From NCBI GenBank assembly GCA_965199865.1, contig CBDATU010000009.1, forward strand, positions 248,001-312,000: 64,000 bases of DNA, read 5' to 3'. Origin of the DNA: JAPOUP01 sp965199865 (GTDB lineage Bacteria; Pseudomonadota; Alphaproteobacteria; Rhodobacterales; Rhodobacteraceae). The notes under the pieces are model-generated. The model was not told the DNA's origin and made no database searches. It worked only from the letters and a program-made list of their open reading frames with translations. Each line of letters opens with the position of its first letter. Positions within the stretch are counted from its first letter, which is position 1. Below, one piece after another: positions 54,748 through 62,427 of the stretch. The position numbers were made by a program, and so were the translations under genes.

Positions 54748-55349
54748 TTCAGGGCCTCGTCGTAAGCGTCCACGGCATCGCGGGCACGGGCGGCGATTTC
54801 GGTGGTGGTCATGCCAGGAGAATAGAGGAAGGAACCGATGCCGAATCCGTTCGCTCCAGCGGCAATCCAGTCGGTGAAATTCTCGGGGGCCGCCCCACCC
54901 ACGGCATAGATACGGGTATCGGCAGGAAGCACGGCGCGAATCGCTTTCAGCCCGTCCGGGCCGACCAGCGTGGCTGGAAACAGTTTCAGGCCCGTAGCGC
55001 CCCAGCGCAGGGCGTTGAGACATTCGGTTGGGGTCATCACGCCAGGCCAGCTCTGCAGGCCATCCCTACATGCCGCTTCAATGACCGTCCGCCGGCAGTT
55101 GGGTGATACGATCAGCTCTCCTCCGGCCTGCCGCACAAGAGCGACCTCGCTGGCTGTGAGAACGGTTCCCGCGCCGATCAGGGCATGTGATCCATGCGCC
55201 TTTGCCATGGCCATGATGCTTTCGAACGGATTGGGAGAATTGAGCGGCACCTCGATGCGGGTGATGCCTGCGTCGATCAGCGCTTCGGTTACTGGGATGG
55301 CCTGTCGCGGTCTGATGCCGCGGAGTATGGCTATCAGGGCGCGGCTCAT
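54744..55349 (-). CDS. dgoA: 2-dehydro-3-deoxy-6-phosphogalactonate aldolase
   Basis: KDPG/KDPGal-type class I aldolase, 201 residues, splitting 2-dehydro-3-deoxy-6-phosphogalactonate into pyruvate and glyceraldehyde 3-phosphate. Catalytic glutamate is in IEVPLNSP (near residue 33) and the Schiff-base lysine in ATGLKLFPA (near 125). The galactonate assignment over gluconate rests on the overlapping dgoK gene and on the MSRALIAILRGIRP start. Its start overlaps the end of dgoK and its stop overlaps the lactonase start. Confidence 0.9.
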   Translation of the reverse strand: MSRALIAILRGIRPRQAIPVTEALIDAGITRIEVPLNSPNPFESIMAMAKAHGSHALIGAGTVLTASEVALVRQAGGELIVSPNCRRTVIEAACRDGLQSWPGVMTPTECLNALRWGATGLKLFPATLVGPDGLKAIRAVLPADTRIYAVGGAAPENFTDWIAAGANGFGIGSFLYSPGMTTTEIAARARDAVDAYDEALK

Positions 55350-56260
55350 GCTCCTGCACCCTGGGCCGCGCGAGCTGCGATCAACCCGGCGAGCGTCATG
55401 GCGTCACCGTCCGCCACCACGGGATCAACGCCCTGCTTGCGTAGCGCGGCACCATAGACGGATGTGAGGTCAGGTGCGCCAATCAACGCCACTGGCTGGC
55501 CAAGCCAATAGGCTCTCGCTGCGGTAAGCTCAGCTCCGATCAACAGTCCCGAGAGGCTTGCGCGGGTGGTCGTGGGGGACTGTCCATGCAGCAGTTCTCC
55601 AGCGCGCAATGCGAACAGGCGGGCTGCGAGCGATTCCGGACGGGAACGGGCGACATCCAATGCAGCGGTGAACGCGTCGTCGTTCCAGCCCTGGTCATCA
55701 ATGGAATGCCTTAGGACGGAATGCCTGGAGAGAAGCGCGAACAGTTCTCCGGTCATGAAGGTCTGGAAGCTGACTATTTCGCAGGCCGAGACAAGAACCC
55801 ACTTGGTATGGGTGCCCGGGAGGCAGAGCACTCCGTCAAAGCCGGGATTGTTCGCTAGAAATCCGGCGATCTGGGTTTCCTCTCCACGCATGACATCGGG
55901 TGGGTCATTTTGGCAGATGCCCGGAATGATCATCACGTCAAGGCGTGGGTCAATGGCAGGTGCCGTGACGGCTTCTGTGAATCCCACCGGGCATGGAACG
56001 GTCCTGTAAGGCGCTTCGGTCCATCCCTGCCTTGCACCGACCATTCCGCAGGCGATGACTGGGGCGTCGCCACCGTCAAGCCACGGTGAGATAAGCCGTA
56101 GCAGTCCTGGTTCGAACTCCTCTGGTTCCAGTGTCGCCATTCCTGCGTCGGAACCGACCTGGTCGAGTGTTTCCCCAGCATCGGTCATCAACCAGGCACG
56201 CAGGTTCGATGTGCCCCAGTCGACTGCGATCCAGTCCGGCCTGCCCGTCGGGGAACTCAT
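55346..56260 (-). CDS. dgoK: 2-dehydro-3-deoxygalactonokinase
   Basis: Sugar-acid kinase of the DgoK family, 304 residues, phosphorylating 2-dehydro-3-deoxygalactonate before DgoA. The N-terminus IAVDWGTSNLRAWLM holds the phosphate-binding loop, and MVGARQGWTEAPY, LCLPGTHTKWV and FMTGELFALLSRHSVL are strongly characteristic. The ATG has GGAAG upstream and overlaps the stop of a short upstream frame. No galactonate dehydratase or sugar dehydrogenase gene is visible nearby, so part of the pathway must be elsewhere or has been lost. Confidence 0.92.
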   Translation of the reverse strand: MSSPTGRPDWIAVDWGTSNLRAWLMTDAGETLDQVGSDAGMATLEPEEFEPGLLRLISPWLDGGDAPVIACGMVGARQGWTEAPYRTVPCPVGFTEAVTAPAIDPRLDVMIIPGICQNDPPDVMRGEETQIAGFLANNPGFDGVLCLPGTHTKWVLVSACEIVSFQTFMTGELFALLSRHSVLRHSIDDQGWNDDAFTAALDVARSRPESLAARLFALRAGELLHGQSPTTTRASLSGLLIGAELTAARAYWLGQPVALIGAPDLTSVYGAALRKQGVDPVVADGDAMTLAGLIAARAAQGAGA

Positions 56261-56625
56261 TCGTCTTCCATAATCTGATCCGGAAACAACAGCGCCTCTC
56301 CGTTCAGTATTCCGCCTGAGCCAATTGTGGGAATCCTGGGACTGCCGTTTCGGACCGCCATGTCAGGCGTGAATTCCCATGTGCCCGATAATGGGGTCAG
56401 GTTGGCGAAGGAACCTCGGCCGAGGAATCCTGAACGGGTGATGGGAGTGAGGCATGTGTCGATCATGGTCTTATGGTAGATGTGTCGGTGGTTCAGGTCG
56501 AGAGCCTCCTTTACCGTCAGGCGACCGCCTGCGACGGGGTCTGACAGGCCTGTCGGTGGTCGTGGTGGAAATCCCTTTGATGCCGGATGGCGGCCCTTCA
56601 GATCATTTCCACCATTTTCACTCAT
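56257..56625 (-). CDS. Hypothetical protein upstream of dgoK
   Basis: Open frame of 122 residues whose stop overlaps the dgoK start (ATGA), as in a real operon. I do not recognise it. It has no membrane helix or signal peptide; visible stretches include LDLNHRHIYHKTMIDT and PRIPTIGSGGILNG. It could be a fragment of a larger sugar-pathway gene or a chance frame. No clear ribosome site was found at the first ATG. Confidence 0.3.
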   Translation of the reverse strand: MSENGGNDLKGRHPASKGFPPRPPTGLSDPVAGGRLTVKEALDLNHRHIYHKTMIDTCLTPITRSGFLGRGSFANLTPLSGTWEFTPDMAVRNGSPRIPTIGSGGILNGEALLFPDQIMEDE

Positions 56626-56672
56626 GGTTGGTCGAAATGAGATCCTGAATGCGGCTTCACGAATTGCGGCCG

Positions 56673-57608
56673 TCAGCTGTTCGTGGAGCAGCCAGCGATG
56701 GTGTCGGCCATGTTGCGGAGCAGCTCTTCATAGAGTTCCGGGCCAGGTGTCAGAAAGGCGCCGATAGGATCAAGCAACGCCATAGGTGGAGCCGAAGCGG
56801 GGCGAACGGCCATGATCAGCCGTGCGCTTCCGCCGGGTTCGGAAAAGAAGCATATGCTGGGTGCCTGTTCAAGCACATCCCGGGTTCTGGCCAGCCGTGC
56901 GGCGCTCGGTGATGAGGCGTCGGAATCCAATAGGCTTCCCGAAGCGTTCAGTCCAAATCGGGTGAAGAAATACCGGTATGCGTCATGATATGTGATGAGT
57001 GTTGCCTGACGGAGAGGGATGAGTTGTGCCGCGATTTCAGAGGAGAGGCTTGTTAGTCTCCTTTGTGCCTTTCCGGCATTGGCGTGATAGATGGCCGCAT
57101 TTTCCGGATCGGCATGTGCCAGGGCCTCTGCCACCGCCGCGATGAATCTCTGCGCATTCAGGGGGTCGAGCCAGGCATGGGGGTCTATCGTGCCGTCGTC
57201 CTGCCCATGGACTTCGCCCCGTCCCGCGTTGTGGTCTTCATCACGGTGACCTGCCAGCGGAATGCCCTGGACGCTTTCAAGCAGCAGCGGCAGGTCGCTC
57301 AGCTCCAGAAGCTCTAGGGAAACAAAGTCATCCCCCAGATTGGTGATCACCCGCTGAAGCCATGGTGTCATTGCCTGCCCCATCCAGATAACCAGGTCGG
57401 CGTTAGCCAGTTCACGGGCCTGGCTTGGGCGCATCTGCATGTGGTGCGGGTCGTCGGTGGCAGGGTCAAGTAGAAGCCGAGGCATTCCCAGCTCGTCCAT
57501 GACCTGCGCAACCAGCGACTGCACTGGAGCGATGTCAGTTACCACCCTTGGCACTTCAGCCTGTGCCATGCCTGCTGTCAGAAAGACTGCCATGACAGAA
57601 TTACGCAT
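56673..57608 (-). CDS. znuA: Zinc ABC transporter substrate-binding protein
   Basis: Periplasmic zinc-binding protein of the ZnuA (cluster A-I) family, 311 residues. Signal peptide of about 17 residues ending GMAQA, then EVPRVVTDIAPVQSLVAQV. Zinc ligands are expected at the His of DDPHHMQMRPSQA, the His of DPHAWLDP and the His of LITYHDAYRYF; a histidine/aspartate-rich loop (GHRDEDHNAGRGEVHGQDD) lies between. It feeds ZnuBC, encoded on the other side of an IS insertion. A Zur-box-like site is about 200 bases upstream. Confidence 0.94.
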   Translation of the reverse strand: MRNSVMAVFLTAGMAQAEVPRVVTDIAPVQSLVAQVMDELGMPRLLLDPATDDPHHMQMRPSQARELANADLVIWMGQAMTPWLQRVITNLGDDFVSLELLELSDLPLLLESVQGIPLAGHRDEDHNAGRGEVHGQDDGTIDPHAWLDPLNAQRFIAAVAEALAHADPENAAIYHANAGKAQRRLTSLSSEIAAQLIPLRQATLITYHDAYRYFFTRFGLNASGSLLDSDASSPSAARLARTRDVLEQAPSICFFSEPGGSARLIMAVRPASAPPMALLDPIGAFLTPGPELYEELLRNMADTIAGCSTNS

Positions 57609-58047
57609 ATCAGGTCTCCGAATCTGGGCAGCATCCAGGCATAAGGATATCGCTCAGGCTGGATCTCCAGGGCCCACCGCCGGATCGGTGTGACGTGCGG
57701 ATCCGCCAGACGACACATTTCCACCGCATGGCCAGACACCTCGCCGGATCATACGCTGTGATCGTGTTGCGTGGAAGTGGTCAAATCAGGAATCATCTGG
57801 AAAAAGAAACGTTATATCATAGCTTTCTGGCGAACCCTTCCGCTGGTGACTGCAGTTGGGCTCGACAGGTTTTCCGTTCCCCGGAAGCTTCTCGCGGATC
57901 ACGCGCAGGCCAGGCGGTGGTCGTCATGCATCAGGGCGCGGACGGCTGTGGTGCGTCCAGAATCCATCGGTGTCAGTCGAGTGGTGGTATACTGGCGGGA
58001 GGTACCGGCCTGTGCGTGACCGTGCCCGACGTGGCCCTGAGGGGCTT
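57609..58047. other. znuA upstream region, left flank of IS insertion
   Basis: About 440 bases between znuA and the IS1595-type element. Open frames here are not recognised. It includes a Zur-box-like site at 57806-57827 and presumably the znuA promoter. Confidence 0.4.
57806..57827. promoter_or_regulatory. Zur-box-like site upstream of znuA
   Basis: Imperfect palindrome GAAACGTTATATCATAGC followed by TTTC, with GAAA/TTTC ends and an AT-rich core, about 200 bases before the znuA start. It shares the octamer GTTATATC with the site just upstream of zur (59649-59666), on the other strand. Zinc-responsive repression is inferred. Confidence 0.55.
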
Positions 58048-58055
58048 TCCGGTTT
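58048..58055 (+). repeat. 8-bp target site duplication, left copy (TCCGGTTT)
   Basis: TCCGGTTT directly precedes the left inverted repeat of the IS element; the identical octamer follows the right end at 59331-59338. An 8-bp duplication is the usual mark of IS1595-group insertion. Confidence 0.9.
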
Positions 58056-59330
58056 GGCTCTTTTGATAATTCGTAGCGAACGGAGGGCTCCGCGGTGCGG
58101 TTTTCGGTGGCGCGCGTGCCGCCGAACCCGCTTCGGAGGCGGTTCGGGGTGTCCGCAGGCGCGGATCCGGCGGTTCGGAAGGCTGGTGAACGACTGGCGG
58201 GCAGCGCTTCGGGCGGCCCGGACGGGGCCGCCGCGTGGTGTTTCGGTCGGGCCTTCAGGTGAGCGCCATCGGCCTCCGCCGCAGGCTGCGGGCGCTGGCC
58301 CAGCACCCCTGCGCGGTCATCACCGGGTACGGGTCGGCCCCGCGGCGCTGGAAAAAGAGCAGGTAGTGGTCCAGGTATTTCGTCGCCACGCCGTTGAAGC
58401 GGCGGATCCACCCCTTCAGGTGGCTGTGGAGGCTGTTCACCGTCTGGATGTGGAGGGAGCCTTCCCCCCTGCCGCCCTTAAGCTCCGTGTGCGACGTCCC
58501 GCGCTCCGCCGCCAGCGCGGCGTAGGCCTGATGGGCGTCCGTGACCAGGACGGAGTCCTTCCAGTCGACGGGGTCGCCCAACAGCCTGCGGAGGTCGTCC
58601 ACCGACATGCGCCCGAGGCAGGCGGAACGCAGGCAGGTGCCCCGCTGCCTGTCGGTGGCGGTGAGGACGCAGACCTTTTCCTTTGATATCCCGCGCTTTT
58701 TCGACTTCCGGCCACGCTTCCGGGCGGGCCGGGGAAGGTCCCCGCGCTGCCCCCTGAAGGACAGCCTGAAATACGTCTCGTCGGCCTCGACGACGCCGGA
58801 GAGCCTCGGCCCGGGCATGCGGCTCAAGGCGTTGAGAACCTTGTGACGCCAGGCGAAAGCCGTCGGCAGGCTGATGTCCATCCTCTTCACGATGACCGGC
58901 AGCGACAGGCCCTGGAACATCATCTTTATGTAGAGCGCCCAGGTCGGATCGTCCTTATGGGAGTAGTGGCGGACCGTCCCCGTCCTGGCCGAGAAGGTGC
59001 GCCCGCAGCTCCGGCACCTGAATCTCCGCTTCCCGCGGACCGATCCGTTTCTGCGGATGTCCGCGTGACCGCAGTGCGGGCATTTCGACGGGTCCGGCGG
59101 CTCTCCGGCGTCGGCTTCGGAGGGTTCGGCGAGAAGCGTCCGCTTCATTTCCCGCCTTTCGGCGCTACTGAACGAGGCGATGAGGTTCCTTATCGAGATC
59201 ATGGAGAACATATAGCGAACTATGATCGCGGACGCAAGGCCTTCGGACGGATTATTTCGGAAAAATTCCGTTTTTCCGCAATGTGTTGCCGGAATCCCGC
59301 CAGATCGCACTACAAATTTTCTAAAGAGCC
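58056..59330 (-). mobile_element. IS1595-family insertion sequence, complete
   Basis: 1275-bp element carrying one transposase gene. Ends are inverted repeats of about 26 bp: left GGCTCTTTTGATAATTCGTA and right (read inward) GGCTCTTTAGAAAATTTGTA, with CGA/GCGA following. Perfect 8-bp direct repeats TCCGGTTT flank it. It sits between znuA and zur. Intact ends, duplications and gene point to a fairly recent insertion. Confidence 0.92.
58255..59202 (-). CDS. IS1595 family transposase
   Basis: Transposase of about 315 residues. An N-terminal zinc ribbon (CPHCGHADIRRNGS, FRCRSCGRTFS) precedes the ISXO2-like DDE-type domain: VVEADETYF holds the first acidic residues, VLVTDAHQAYAALAAE the second, and HSHLKGWIRRFNGVATKYL the final region with the N/H motif. 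The frame is uninterrupted. The start is uncertain among ATGs at 59202 and 59211; no clear ribosome site precedes either. It lies wholly inside the inverted repeats. Confidence 0.92.
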   Translation of the reverse strand: MISIRNLIASFSSAERREMKRTLLAEPSEADAGEPPDPSKCPHCGHADIRRNGSVRGKRRFRCRSCGRTFSARTGTVRHYSHKDDPTWALYIKMMFQGLSLPVIVKRMDISLPTAFAWRHKVLNALSRMPGPRLSGVVEADETYFRLSFRGQRGDLPRPARKRGRKSKKRGISKEKVCVLTATDRQRGTCLRSACLGRMSVDDLRRLLGDPVDWKDSVLVTDAHQAYAALAAERGTSHTELKGGRGEGSLHIQTVNSLHSHLKGWIRRFNGVATKYLDHYLLFFQRRGADPYPVMTAQGCWASARSLRRRPMALT

Positions 59331-59338
59331 TCCGGTTT
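59331..59338 (+). repeat. 8-bp target site duplication, right copy (TCCGGTTT)
   Basis: Identical to 58048-58055 and directly adjoining the right inverted repeat of the IS1595-type element. Confidence 0.9.
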
Positions 59339-59648
59339 CCGGGATTCGCCGGTGCGGTTCACGGTGGCCATTCCCACCATGGATGTCTCGTCACCAGGCC
59401 TGCGCCGCCCGCCGCAGATGAGCCAGCCGCTGACGGCCTTGCGCTGTTGCGGCTGAGGGGAGCGCCTTCGCCTGTCTGTATTCTCTCAGGTCGTGTCCGC
59501 CGCTCCTGCGCAGCCGAACACGGTAGACGGGAACCATGCGACCGCATTCCGAAAGCTGCCTGCTCCGAAGTGGCAATTCAGCGGCTCGGACAGATGCCGG
59601 TTATTGCCAGTGCCCACTTGCAATAGTCAGTGGATGAGTCTAGGTCAA
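59339..59648. other. zur upstream region, right flank of IS insertion
   Basis: About 310 bases from the IS end to the Zur-box-like site. No gene recognised. Before the IS insertion this joined directly to the DNA left of 58056. Confidence 0.4.
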
Positions 59649-59666
59649 TTGTAACGATATAACAGC
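59649..59666. promoter_or_regulatory. Zur-box-like site upstream of zur-znuCB
   Basis: TTGTAACGATATAACAG, twelve bases before the zur ATG. Its reverse complement contains GTTATATC, the octamer also in the site upstream of znuA. The position suggests Zur autoregulation and control of znuCB. Confidence 0.55.
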
Positions 59667-59677
59667 GTTTGTGCCAT

Positions 59678-60172
59678 ATGACCCCTGCTTTGACCGCTTT
59701 CAGGCAGCATGATCACAGCATGTGTTCCGGCGAAGTGCTTGACCGTGTAGTGGAGATGTGTCGTCAGGCGGGCCTGCGTCTGACACCGGTTCGGCGGCGG
59801 GTTCTGGAGATCCTGCTTGAGCGGCATCGGGCGATGGGAGCCTACGATATCCTCGAACAGCTTGCTGCCGAGGGATACGGTCGCCAGCCGCCAGTTGTCT
59901 ATCGGGCATTGGATTTTCTGGTGCAGCATGGATTTGCACACCGCATCTGGCGTCTCAACGCCTTCGCCGCCTGCCTGCATCCTGGCGAGGAGCACTCGCC
60001 GGCCTTCATGATCTGCCGGGACTGTGGCGCGATGGCCGAGGCGGCAATGGACGGGGCAAGCGCAGCGCTTGATCTGGTTGCTGCCAGAGTGGGTTTCGAG
60101 GTTGAGAGGACCAGCCTTGAGGCCGTGGGACTGTGTCCCTCCTGTACATCCCCTACCGGTAAGTCCGAATGA
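59678..60172 (+). CDS. zur: Fur family transcriptional regulator, zinc-responsive (Zur)
   Basis: Fur-superfamily regulator of about 164 residues. The winged-helix region has LRLTPVRRRVLEILLERHRAMGAYD and PPVVYRALDFLVQHGFAHRI; the structural zinc site is CRDCG together with LCPSC near the C-terminus. Overlap with znuC and nearness to znuA identify it as Zur. The ATG at 59678 is used, though no good ribosome site precedes it and the Zur-like box is only twelve bases away, so a leaderless transcript or a later start is possible. Confidence 0.9.
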   Translation: MTPALTAFRQHDHSMCSGEVLDRVVEMCRQAGLRLTPVRRRVLEILLERHRAMGAYDILEQLAAEGYGRQPPVVYRALDFLVQHGFAHRIWRLNAFAACLHPGEEHSPAFMICRDCGAMAEAAMDGASAALDLVAARVGFEVERTSLEAVGLCPSCTSPTGKSE

Positions 60173-60888
60173 GCCTCGTTGTCGCCAAAGGGCTGAGTGT
60201 TGGCTATGGCCGCGGCCTGGTCCTGGGCGAGGTCAGCCTTGCCGTCAACGCTGGTGAGATCGTGACGCTGATTGGCCCGAACGGATCCGGAAAGACGACG
60301 CTTCTGCGTACGCTTCTGGGAATCGTGAAGCCCGTACGTGGAACGATCACGCGGCAGCCTGGACTCAGGATCGGCTATGTTCCGCAGAAGATATACGTTG
60401 ATCCGACTCTGCCGTTGAGCGTAGCCCGGTTCATGTCTCTACCCAAGTGGCAGACCAGCGCCACGATTACACGTGTACTGGAACGGGTTGGTGCCAGCAG
60501 GTTGCGTAACCGGCAGGTGAAGGAACTGTCCGGAGGCCAGATGCAGCGTGTGCTGGTTGCCAGAGCGTTACTGTCGGAACCCGACATCCTGTTTTTGGAC
60601 GAACCAGCGCAGGGCCTAGACCAGCCCGCGATTGCAGACCTGCATCAGCTGATCGGACGGCTTCGACATGAAACCGGCTGTGCCGTGCTGCTTGTCAGTC
60701 ACGACCTGAACGCAGTGATGAACGTTTCCGATCGAGTGATCTGCCTCAACGGATACTATGTCTGCGAAGGACCGCCGAGCGTCGTGCGTGAATCGCCCAA
60801 ATACAAGGCGCTCTTTGGAACCGGACATGGCAACGACCTGTCGTCCGATCACGGCCATCGGGATCTTTCCCGTCAGTCCGTTCATTGA
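60169..60888 (+). CDS. znuC: Zinc ABC transporter ATP-binding protein
   Basis: ATPase of the zinc importer, 239 residues. Walker A is GPNGSGKTT (residues 36-44), signature LSGGQMQRVLVARAL near 130, Walker B ILFLDEPAQGLD, and the switch histidine is in LLVSHDLNAVM. The ATG overlaps the zur stop by four bases (ATGA). znuB follows one base after the stop, so zur-znuC-znuB form one operon. Confidence 0.95.
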   Translation: MSLVVAKGLSVGYGRGLVLGEVSLAVNAGEIVTLIGPNGSGKTTLLRTLLGIVKPVRGTITRQPGLRIGYVPQKIYVDPTLPLSVARFMSLPKWQTSATITRVLERVGASRLRNRQVKELSGGQMQRVLVARALLSEPDILFLDEPAQGLDQPAIADLHQLIGRLRHETGCAVLLVSHDLNAVMNVSDRVICLNGYYVCEGPPSVVRESPKYKALFGTGHGNDLSSDHGHRDLSRQSVH

Positions 60889-60889
60889 G

Positions 60890-61678
60890 ATGCTGGATGA
60901 TTTTCTGATCCGCGCTGGTCTGGCCGGAATCGGTGTCGCATTGGCGACAGGCCCTTTGGGCTCCTTTGTGGTCTGGCGGCGCATGGCCTATTTCGGTGAT
61001 GCGACAGCACATGCGGCGATTCTGGGAGTGGCGCTTGCCCTTGCGTTCCAGGTTTCGATCCAGATCGGCACGCTGGGCGTGGCGCTGGCGATGGCACTGG
61101 CGGCCACGTCTCTGGTCGAGCGAGGACGTGCAATGGACACGACATTGGGCGTTCTGGCCCATTCGGCTCTTGCGATTGGGCTGGTGGCGTTCTCGCTGAT
61201 CAAGGGACCAAAGATAGGCCTGGAATCCTTTCTGTTCGGAGATATCCTGTCAGTCAGCATTTCGGATTTGGTGATAATCTGGGGCGGAGCCATGCTCGTT
61301 CTGGGACTGCTTGCCTGGCGCTGGCAGGCGCTTCTGACCACGACGCTCAACGAAGAACTGGCGGCCTCCGTGGGAATCAGTCCGCGCCGTGAGCGGCTCG
61401 TGCTTACGCTTGCATTGGCGATCGTTGTCGCCGTGGCGCTGAAAGTCGTCGGCGCTCTGTTGATCGGCGCTCTACTGATCATTCCCGCCGCAGCCGCCAA
61501 CAATCTTTCGCGTTCACCGGAAGCCATGGCGGCGTTTGCAATGCTGATTGGAGGTGTTTCGGCAATTGTGGGCCTGATAATGAGCCTGATGGCGGATGTG
61601 CCAGCAGGTCCTTCCATCGTCACCGCGGCCGCAGCGCTATACCTGCTGTCGTTGCCGGTTGCGGCGACGCTGCGCTGA
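60890..61678 (+). CDS. znuB: Zinc ABC transporter permease
   Basis: Permease of the zinc importer (ABC-3 family), 262 residues with seven or eight helices. Characteristic are the opening GIGVALATGPLGSFVVWRRM, AYFGDATAHAAILGVALA, and the late VVGALLIGALLIIPAAAANN segment. The ATG at 60890 begins the family sequence; the upstream in-frame codons lie within znuC. It ends the zur-znuCB operon and converges on hisG with about 60 bases between. Confidence 0.95.
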   Translation: MLDDFLIRAGLAGIGVALATGPLGSFVVWRRMAYFGDATAHAAILGVALALAFQVSIQIGTLGVALAMALAATSLVERGRAMDTTLGVLAHSALAIGLVAFSLIKGPKIGLESFLFGDILSVSISDLVIIWGGAMLVLGLLAWRWQALLTTTLNEELAASVGISPRRERLVLTLALAIVVAVALKVVGALLIGALLIIPAAAANNLSRSPEAMAAFAMLIGGVSAIVGLIMSLMADVPAGPSIVTAAAALYLLSLPVAATLR

Positions 61679-61737
61679 AGGGCCACCCGGTGTCGGCTGA
61701 ACGTGCACCCCCGCGATTCCATCGGTTTCCCATATGT

Positions 61738-62427
61738 TCAACGAACCAGTCGCGACTTCAGGTCGTTCAGCGCGGCCATTTCCGACTCGCCCCACACCGC
61801 CTGCTGCGACTGGAACAGCGTCGCCTGGCTGCGATGGATGATTCCATCCGAAAGGATCTTCAGACCGTTCGCCTGTAATGTCCTGCCCGTTGACACAATG
61901 TCAGCTATCGCCTCTGCGGTCAGGTTCCGCACGGTGCCCTCCGTCGCGCCCTGGCTGTCGACAAGCAGATAGTCCGCCACCCCATACTCTCTCAGGAATT
62001 CCCGTACCAGACGGTGATATTTTGTGGCGATGCGCAGCCGATGGCCGTGGATCCGCCGGAATGCCGCGGCGACGGCATCAAGGTCATCAAGCGTGTCAAC
62101 ATCGATCCAGCACGTCGGAACCGCAATCACCAGGTCGGCCTGCCCAAATCCAAGCGGCACGATTTCCTCTGTTTCGATTCTCCAGTTCGCCAGGGATTCG
62201 CGGACGAGATCCGAACCTGTCACCCCAAGATGAATGCGGCCAGCATGCAGCTCGCGGGGAATCTCGCCAGCTGAGAGCAGAACCAGCTCAATGCCATCGA
62301 CACCGGCCAGGGTACCAGCATATTCGCGGGAACTGCCCGTATGTGACAGTTTCACGCCGCGTTCTCCAAACCATTGGAACGTCCCGTCCTTCAGCCGACC
62401 CTTGGATGGCACGCCAAGCTTGAGCAT
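61738..62427 (-). CDS. hisG: ATP phosphoribosyltransferase, short form
   Basis: Catalytic subunit of ATP phosphoribosyltransferase, 229 residues, the first step of histidine synthesis. This is the short HisG type, without the C-terminal regulatory domain, and so needs HisZ, encoded directly upstream. Seen are MLKLGVPSKGRLKDGT and the PRPP-site region LVDSQGATEGTVRNLT near residue 155. The ATG at 62427 overlaps the hisZ stop (ATGA); an adjoining in-frame GTG at 62430 is less likely. Confidence 0.95.
   Translation of the reverse strand: MLKLGVPSKGRLKDGTFQWFGERGVKLSHTGSSREYAGTLAGVDGIELVLLSAGEIPRELHAGRIHLGVTGSDLVRESLANWRIETEEIVPLGFGQADLVIAVPTCWIDVDTLDDLDAVAAAFRRIHGHRLRIATKYHRLVREFLREYGVADYLLVDSQGATEGTVRNLTAEAIADIVSTGRTLQANGLKILSDGIIHRSQATLFQSQQAVWGESEMAALNDLKSRLVR

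Noticed and set aside
57856..58686. 276-codon plus-strand frame crossing the left end of the IS element
   Set aside because: It runs across the IS boundary and antisense to the transposase, so it cannot be an ancestral gene.
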